This document shows positions 58,318 to 64,000 of a stretch of 64,000 nucleotides of DNA, piece after piece. A model generated the notes under the pieces. That model saw only the letters and a program-made list of their open reading frames with translations. It had not been told where the DNA came from and did no database searches. The stretch spans positions 395,126-459,125 of the forward strand of contig CAXXPK010000007.1 of NCBI GenBank assembly GCA_963678075.2, written 5' to 3'. Each line of letters starts with the position of its first letter. Position 1 is the first letter of the stretch. Both the position numbers and the translations under genes were made by a program. The stretch is from Oleispirillum sp963678075. Lineage in GTDB: Bacteria > Pseudomonadota > Alphaproteobacteria > Rhodospirillales > Rhodospirillaceae.

Positions 58318-59202
58318 TTAGAACAGACGCAGGATCGACTGTTCGGACTGCTGAGCGATCGACAGGGCGATCGAACCCAGGGACTGACGAGTCTGCAACG
58401 ACAGCATGTTGGCCGACTCTTCGTTAATGTCGGCGTTGACGAGGCTCGACGCGCCGGATTCCAGGGTCTTCACCAGATTGTTGGTGAAATCCTGACGAAT
58501 ATGCAGCAACGACGCATTGATACCAAAGGTCTGCGCCGTGGCGCGCACCGTGGTCAGCGCGGAGTCGAGCTGGCCGATGACGGTGGCGAGAACCGCCGTA
58601 TGCGCACCGTCGGAGATGCCCCAACCGGCGCCGGTCGAACCGGAAGCCGCAGCGGACCCGGTCGTCGCCGACATGATGCTCAGGTTGCTGGCGGTGGTGT
58701 TTTCACCGGAGATCGACAGTTGACGCTTCGGCGTCACGTTGTTCTGTTCCGAGAACTTCACGGTCAGGGTGTCAGCGTCGCTTTTGATCAGGTTGATGCC
58801 GTTATAGGACGCGTCGTTGACCAAATGGTCAACCTGGCTGCGCAATTCGTTGAACTGGCTGGACAGCTTGTTGCGGGTGGTGCTATCGGCGGCGGCGGTG
58901 GACTTCGCCGAGGAGGCGAGCGCCTTCATATGCTTCAAGATGCCTTCGATGCTGGTCAGCGCCTCGGTGGTGGTGGTCAGCACCTGGATGCCTTCCGAAA
59001 TACCGGACTTGATGCTACTCAAATCGGAGGCCCGGTCGTTCAACGACCGGGCGGTGAAGAACGACAGCGCGTCATCAATGGCGCTGCTCACCTTCTTGCC
59101 GGACGACAGGCGCTCCTGGGTACGGCCGATCAGGTTGGCGGTATTTTGCAGGGACAGCAGGTTGCTTCGCGTCGCTGACGATAGGGTGATATCATTGACC
59201 AC
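58318..59202 (-). CDS. fliC: flagellin
   Basis: 294 residues. N-terminal D0/D1 helices (LLSLQNTANLIGRTQERLSS, GKKVSSAIDDALSFFTARSL) and the C-terminal ESANMLSLQTRQSLGSIALS QQSEQSILRLF end are conserved; a short, Ser/Thr-rich central region (ASNLSIMSATTGSAAASGST) offers possible glycosylation sites. The 279 bases up to the next divergent gene start (59203-59481) hold no clear sigma-54 or sigma-28 promoter. Confidence 0.93.
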   Translation of the reverse strand: MVNDITLSSATRSNLLSLQNTANLIGRTQERLSSGKKVSSAIDDALSFFTARSLNDRASDLSSIKSGISEGIQVLTTTTEALTSIEGILKHMKALASSAKSTAAADSTTRNKLSSQFNELRSQVDHLVNDASYNGINLIKSDADTLTVKFSEQNNVTPKRQLSISGENTTASNLSIMSATTGSAAASGSTGAGWGISDGAHTAVLATVIGQLDSALTTVRATAQTFGINASLLHIRQDFTNNLVKTLESGASSLVNADINEESANMLSLQTRQSLGSIALSIAQQSEQSILRLF

Positions 59203-59481
59203 GGCTCATTCTCCTGTTCTAGGTTGGGGCCGGACACATCGGCGATGGGCAGATGACGATTCTCGCCTCCATCCCACCATTGGGTAATCATGACAGCCCG
59301 ACAGTCCGTAATCAAGCCTCATCGCCGGGGTCTCCACCCAAGCGTCTTCGCATTAGAACATCTCGAAGGTTACCAAAGCGCTAACGAAAGCAATATCCCA
59401 GGGGCTCGAATATTTGACGCGACGGACGCGAACCGCCATGCTGCGACTCGGATGTCCGGCCCATCCGGTTTGGAAACGCCC

Positions 59482-61368
59482 ATGAGCAGCCCCGCCCTGA
59501 TCGCGCGCATCGCAGGTTTAAGCCTCTCCGCCCTCACCGACAATCGGCCGGACGCGGCGGAGACGTTCTGCCGCCTGGGCCTGATGCTGAATGCCAAGGC
59601 CGGCGTACTGCATCACCACCTGGGCCTGTGCGCCCTGTTGAAGGACGATGTCGCGGCGGCGATGCCGCGCCTGAACGAAGCGATCGCCGCCTTTGGGGAA
59701 GACCTCTCGGCGGCGGCGGCGGATGCCCGCCGCGACCGCATCGTCGCCGACCTGATGGCCGGGCGTGACGCCGACGCCCTGACCCACGCCCGCGACGCCG
59801 ACCGCCGCTGGCCCGGCAACGCCCCAATCACCCGCCTGCTCGCTCAGGCGGCGGAAAAGTGCGGCGACATGGACCTGGCCGCCGACGGCTATGCCCGCGC
59901 CCTTGCCGCCACTCCGCCCGAACACCCCGACCGCGTCGACCTTGCCTTCGCACTGGGAACCGCGAACTACGCCCGTCACCGCCTGAGCGACGCCTACGCC
60001 GCCTTCCGCGCCGCGATCGCCGCCGATGACCGACACGCACGCACGTGGTGCAACCTCGGCAACGTGCTGTCCGACATGGCGCGCCCGGTCGAGGCGCTGA
60101 AGGCCTTCGAAATCGCGATCGCCATCGAACCCGGTTATTGCAACGCCCACGGCAACGCCCTGCACACCCTGCACTACCTGCCGGGACAAAGCGCTGCCAC
60201 CCTGTTAACCGCGCACCGCGTCTGGGCGGCCCGCCACTTCCCCGGCGATCCGCCGCGCCCGCCGCCGCCCGCCGCCCGCGACCGGCTGGTGGTCGGCCTC
60301 GTCTCCGAGGACTTGCGCCGCCACCCGGTGGGATATTTCTGCGCCGGGTGGCTGCCCTTCGCCAAGCAAGCCGGAATCGACATCGTGGTCTATGCCTCGA
60401 ACCGCGCCGAGGACGAGATGACCCACGCGATGCGCGCCGCCGCCGCCCGCTGGCACACCGTCCGGGACGCCAGCGACGAGGCCCTGACCCGGATCATCCG
60501 CACCGACGCGCCCGACATCCTGTTGGATCTGGGCGGACACACCGGACGCAACCGCCTGGGCGTCTTCGCGCGCCGCGCCGCGGCGGTGCAGGCGACATGG
60601 ATGGGCTATGTCGGAACCACCGGCCTCCCCCAGATGGACGGTCTGATCGCCGACCGCATCCACGTGCCCCGCCTGGAGGAAGCCGCCTATACCGAAAACG
60701 TCTGGCGAATGCCCAATGGCTATGTCTGCTATGCGCCGCCCGCCCATGCTCCAAGGCCGGAAGGCAACGCGGCGAAGCGCAACGGCTTCGTCAGCTTCGC
60801 CGCCTTTCACAATCCGGCGAAGATCAACCCGGACCTGATCGCCGCCTGGGCGAAGATTCTGACCCAGGTCCCGGGCAGCCGCCTGCGCATGGCGTTCCGG
60901 GGGTTCGACGACGCGAGGGTCAAGGACGCCATCGTCCGCACCTTTCAAGCGCACGGCATCGCCGAGGACCGCCTGGACGTCCGTGGCCTGCTGCCGCATC
61001 CCGACCTGTTGACCTTCTACAACGCCTGCGATTTCGCGCTGGATTCCTTCCCCTATGCCGGCGGGCTGACCACATTGGAGGCCCTGTGGATGGGCATTCC
61101 GGTAATCACCGCGCCGGGCGCCACCTTCGCCAGCCGCCACGCCGCCAGCCACGTCACCTTCGCCGGATTCGCGTCGGAACTGACCTCCGGCCCCACCGAT
61201 TACGTTCGGACTGCGGTCGCCTGGGCGCATTCCCCCGCCATGCTGGAGGCCGACCGCGCCACCCGGCGGGCGCGCATGGCGGCGTCCCCCTTGCTGGACG
61301 GACGACGCTTCGCCGCCGATCTGGCCACCCTGCTGCGTTCCCACTCCTCCGCGACAACGAAAGCCTAA
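59482..61368 (+). CDS. TPR-containing GT41 glycosyltransferase (second copy)
   Basis: 628 residues from ATG 59482. TPR part (PVEALKAFEIAIAIEPGYCN) then GT41 motifs: LVVGLVSEDLRRHPVGYFCA, LGGHTGRNRLGVFARRAAAV and DSFPYAGGLTTLEALWMGIP with GATFASRHAASH. The lysine-containing loop of the other copy (LLLKAKQF) reads RLRMAFRGF here, so catalysis may differ. The frame is open back to 59290 but that part looks like a shadow. Divergent from the flagellin gene. Confidence 0.82.
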   Translation: MSSPALIARIAGLSLSALTDNRPDAAETFCRLGLMLNAKAGVLHHHLGLCALLKDDVAAAMPRLNEAIAAFGEDLSAAAADARRDRIVADLMAGRDADALTHARDADRRWPGNAPITRLLAQAAEKCGDMDLAADGYARALAATPPEHPDRVDLAFALGTANYARHRLSDAYAAFRAAIAADDRHARTWCNLGNVLSDMARPVEALKAFEIAIAIEPGYCNAHGNALHTLHYLPGQSAATLLTAHRVWAARHFPGDPPRPPPPAARDRLVVGLVSEDLRRHPVGYFCAGWLPFAKQAGIDIVVYASNRAEDEMTHAMRAAAARWHTVRDASDEALTRIIRTDAPDILLDLGGHTGRNRLGVFARRAAAVQATWMGYVGTTGLPQMDGLIADRIHVPRLEEAAYTENVWRMPNGYVCYAPPAHAPRPEGNAAKRNGFVSFAAFHNPAKINPDLIAAWAKILTQVPGSRLRMAFRGFDDARVKDAIVRTFQAHGIAEDRLDVRGLLPHPDLLTFYNACDFALDSFPYAGGLTTLEALWMGIPVITAPGATFASRHAASHVTFAGFASELTSGPTDYVRTAVAWAHSPAMLEADRATRRARMAASPLLDGRRFAADLATLLRSHSSATTKA

Positions 61369-61370
61369 CC

Positions 61371-62828
61371 ATGAATCCAATCGACGATGATCACGCCTAT
61401 ATCTGCGATCTTGCAACGGATCTTTTGCGAATCGGCAGTGATAGGGAAGCCTTCGCCATCTTGGAGCCGATCGTTGAGCACCCCGACGCCCCGGTGAAGG
61501 CGCTTTTGCTGGCCGGACACGCCGCCGTCCTTCTTTCCCACAACCAGATAGCGATCCCGCTCCTCAAGCGCGCGCAGGCGTTGTCCCCGGAAACCGGCGT
61601 CATCTACGAGGATCTGGCGGCCGCGTACATCGCCGAGAATGAACACCAGAACGCCCACGACATCCTGGAAATTGGTATTCTTCACGCGGAACAGAAGGAC
61701 CAGCTGCACGTCGTGCAGGCCTGCCTGGATCTCAACGTCATGCGGCGCGACACGGCGCGCGCGCGCATCGCCGCCATCGCCAAGACCCCTCTATGGCAGG
61801 ACGTCACGCTGCAACCCCGGGCCTTGCTTGCCCTCCACGAAGGCGCGTGGGCAACGGCATTATCGCTGTGCGCCAAGAAATTGGGCGTCCCCCTTCCGAC
61901 CCCGGAAAGCGCGCCTGCCGCTCCGCCGTCACGCCATGCGGCAACGCCTCGTCGGGTTCCATTCTCATCCCCGCCACGCGTCGTCCTGGCCACCAGCCTC
62001 TCCCCCCGCAGCGGCGAAGCGCAAACCTTGGCCCTCCGCACCTGGGAAGGGTTCGCCGTGGACATCCTTTCCGTCAACACGGCGCCGGAAATCGCCGTTC
62101 TCGCCCCCCTGCATCCGGGCATCCGCTTTATCGAAACCGATCGGAACGGACAGGATCTGGTCGGAAAACCCCTGATCTTCATCGACGATATTCTCGCGGC
62201 CCTCGCTAAGGCAGACACCGATCTGGTGGGCATCGTCAACGCCGACATCCTCCTGTGCGACGGACCGCGCCTTCTTGGCGAATTGCAAGCCGCAGGACGC
62301 GAAGCCCTGACCATTTGCCACCGCCGCGACATGCGCGCACCGGACGACCCCACGACCATAGAATACCTCATGGGTTTCGACGCGTTCTTCTTTTCCCCCT
62401 CCCAAATTCCCCATTTCCAGGGAAGCACAATGCTTCTTGGCGCGCCGTGGTGGGATTACCTGCTTCCCTCGCTGGCCATCATATCCGGCATCCCCATTCG
62501 CATCCCCGAAAGGGCGGCGATCGGCCACGTGCGCCACGTCGTCAATTGGTCGAACAAAATCTTCGACGAGACCTATCGCATATGGGGCGCGCGTCTTCTG
62601 GAGCATGACTCCGTCCACCCCCCCATCGCCGATTTTCTCAGGCCACTGCTCCAGGGGGTCTCCCTGGTCTTCACGCCCCCCGACGACCCATCCGCAACCG
62701 CATTACACCCCTCCTCGAATCCGCACTGGGCCTTCAGAACGCTCGCCATGATCGCGAACCATCTGATTCGCACCCAGGCAACGCCCCTGACGGCGGAAAC
62801 CGCCGCGCCGGAAGACCGAAGGCCATGA
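61371..62828 (+). CDS. TPR protein with putative glycosyltransferase-like domain
   Basis: 485 residues. N-terminal TPR-like helices (VKALLLAGHAAVLLSHNQIA, ENEHQNAHDILEIGILHAEQ) and a C-terminal domain with a possible nucleotide-sugar/metal motif VGIVNADILLCDGPRL, IEYLMGFDAFFF and HFQGSTMLLGAPWWDYLLPS. No family can be named with certainty; the NADI motif and genomic place suggest a GT-A-like transferase. Starts two bases after the previous stop and overlaps the next gene by four bases. Confidence 0.65.
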   Translation: MNPIDDDHAYICDLATDLLRIGSDREAFAILEPIVEHPDAPVKALLLAGHAAVLLSHNQIAIPLLKRAQALSPETGVIYEDLAAAYIAENEHQNAHDILEIGILHAEQKDQLHVVQACLDLNVMRRDTARARIAAIAKTPLWQDVTLQPRALLALHEGAWATALSLCAKKLGVPLPTPESAPAAPPSRHAATPRRVPFSSPPRVVLATSLSPRSGEAQTLALRTWEGFAVDILSVNTAPEIAVLAPLHPGIRFIETDRNGQDLVGKPLIFIDDILAALAKADTDLVGIVNADILLCDGPRLLGELQAAGREALTICHRRDMRAPDDPTTIEYLMGFDAFFFSPSQIPHFQGSTMLLGAPWWDYLLPSLAIISGIPIRIPERAAIGHVRHVVNWSNKIFDETYRIWGARLLEHDSVHPPIADFLRPLLQGVSLVFTPPDDPSATALHPSSNPHWAFRTLAMIANHLIRTQATPLTAETAAPEDRRP

Positions 62829-64000
62829 CCGCGCCCGCGCTTTCCTCGGACGACGTGTGGCTGCCAACGGCACCGTCCGTCGCGCTGGCCGCCGGACTTG
62901 ACGCCCTGGCGGGCGGTCGCTTGGCCGAGGCCTCCGCGTTTCTGGCCGCCGCGCCGGAGGCCGCGACCGACCCGCAGGCCGTCTATCGCCTGGGGGTCGC
63001 ACAGTCGCTAGCCGGGGACCCCGCCGCCGCGATCGCCACCTGGCGGCGCGCCCTGCGCCTGGACGCCACCTTCGCCCCCGCCCTTTACGACCTCGCCCTC
63101 GCCTACGTCACCGTTGGCGACCTGCCGCAAGCGGCGATGATCTTCTCGCGGCTGATCGATTTCTTCCCCGACCACGCCGAGGGCCGCTTCAACTTCGGCA
63201 ACCTACTGTACCGCATGGGCCGCACCGAGGAGGCGGTGGCGATCTACGCCCCCCTGACCGAGGGCCGCGACCCACCGCGCGGCATCCTGGTCAACCTGGG
63301 GCGGGCGCTACGCCGCCTCGGTCGCCTGGAGGAAGCCGACGCCTGCTATCGCCGCGCCCTTCTGTCCAATCTCAACGATCATTTCACGCAGTGGAATCGG
63401 TCCCATGTGCTGTTCCTGATGGGCCGCTGGGCGGAGGGCTTCGCCGCCTGGGAACACCGCCTGCACGTCGGCAAGGGGGTGCCGGTCGCCCCCGCCCCTC
63501 CCGCGCTGGACGAACGGCGAACCGCCCGCCCGTCTGCTGGTGGTCGGCGGAACAGGGCCACGGCGATGCCGTGCAGTGCCTACGCTATCTGCCGCCCCTG
63601 ATCGAGCGCGGCGTCCGCCCGACCCTGGCCCTGCATCCGGCGCTGATTTCCCTGGCGCGAACCCTGCTGCCCGAGGTTTCGATCATCCCCTTCTCGGAGG
63701 TCACTGCTACCGCCGCCGACGCCTGGATACCGCTGTTCAGCCTGCCGCACCGGATGCGCCTGCCGACCCCCGGCGACGTGGCCGAGCCCGCCGCCGCGCC
63801 GCCCTTCGCCCCCGGCCTCGCCGCCATCCGCGCCGCCGCGCCGGACCTTGGCCCGCGCCCGCGCATCGGCATGGTTTGGGCAGGCAACCCCGGCCACGAC
63901 AACGACCGTTGGCGGTCGGCGGACCTGTTCGATCTTGCACCCTTGCTAATGGCGCGCCCCAACGCCGTCTGGATCAGCCTGCAAACCGGCGACGTGGCGG
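62825..64000 (+). pseudogene. TPR protein with GT9-type domain, two frameshifts, cut by window end
   Basis: TPR part (AVYRLGVAQSLAGDPAAAIA, EEADACYRRALLSNLNDHFT, GRWAEGFAAWEHRL) from ATG 62825. The following glycosyltransferase begins in the next frame (NGEPPARLLVV, from about 63512) and continues in the third frame (EQGHGDAVQCLRYLPPLIER onwards to the window end, with PRIGMVWAGNPGHDNDRW). Each shift is equal to one extra base, near 63508 and 63555. The same kind of protein is reduced to its ends at 54353-54938. If both shifts are artefacts, this is a full flagellin-modifying enzyme. Confidence 0.72.

Noticed and set aside
59203..59481. Sigma-54 or sigma-28 promoter of the flagellin gene
   Set aside because: No GG-N10-GC or TAAA-N15-GCCGATAA match was found on the minus strand.

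Overview
The window looks like chromosomal DNA from a flagellated, GC-rich alphaproteobacterium, most likely of the Rhodospirillales. The grounds are the FliX, FlaF, FlbT, MotE and DUF6468 flagellar genes, a CckA hybrid kinase beside flhB-fliR-fliQ, the recA-alaS-icd neighbourhood, a GTTC-N7-GTTC SOS box before recA, and a single-cysteine DksA. No tRNA, rRNA or CRISPR array was seen.

Layout. 0.1-2.5 kb: an IS5-type copy cut off by a second, IS427-type element, next to a beheaded DUF554 gene. 2.7-7.5 kb: the glycine cleavage operon gcvT-gcvH-gcvPA-gcvPB (minus strand) behind a tandem glycine riboswitch. 7.6-11.7 kb: an RND efflux adaptor/permease pair carrying several lesions. 11.6-17.5 kb: a DUF2087 protein, psd-pssA for phosphatidylethanolamine synthesis, a miniature outer-membrane protein, an XRE regulator, two unknown proteins and a LysM protein. 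17.8-23.3 kb: a broken icd, then alaS, a VOC protein and recA. 23.3-31.2 kb: cckA, flhB, fliR, fliQ, fliE, flgC and flgB on the minus strand, with a broken flhB-like gene, fliO and fliP divergent. 31.3-41.3 kb: a broken amino-acid-binding protein, a 1061-residue periplasmic AMIN/TPR-like protein, two MotB-like genes, cheZ, cheY, motE, a DUF6468 gene, fliM and fliL. 41.7-54.4 kb: flgF, flgG, flgA, flgH, a flaF-like gene, dksA, an insertion sequence, fliX, flgI, flgJ, flgN, flgK and flgL. 54.4-64 kb: TPR/glycosyltransferase genes around flaF, flbT and the flagellin gene, probably a flagellin glycosylation locus.

The rod, ring, hook-junction, export and filament genes are intact. An unusual number of other genes are interrupted: icd and cheY by in-frame stops, cheZ, the second motB, flhB-like, the substrate-binding protein and the last TPR/GT9 gene by frameshifts, and the RND pair, a mini-OMP and a mini-GT9 protein by deletions or start loss. 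Together with two insertion-sequence families and a fresh tandem duplication in flgL, this suggests either a genome in early decay (motility control affected first) or an assembly with uncorrected indels. Substitutions and clean deletions argue that at least part of it is biological.

The most novel items are an IS5-type element with a translationally coupled passenger gene, the uncharacterised 1061-residue periplasmic protein in the motor operon, and the flagellin-flanking array of TPR/GT41-type glycosyltransferases.
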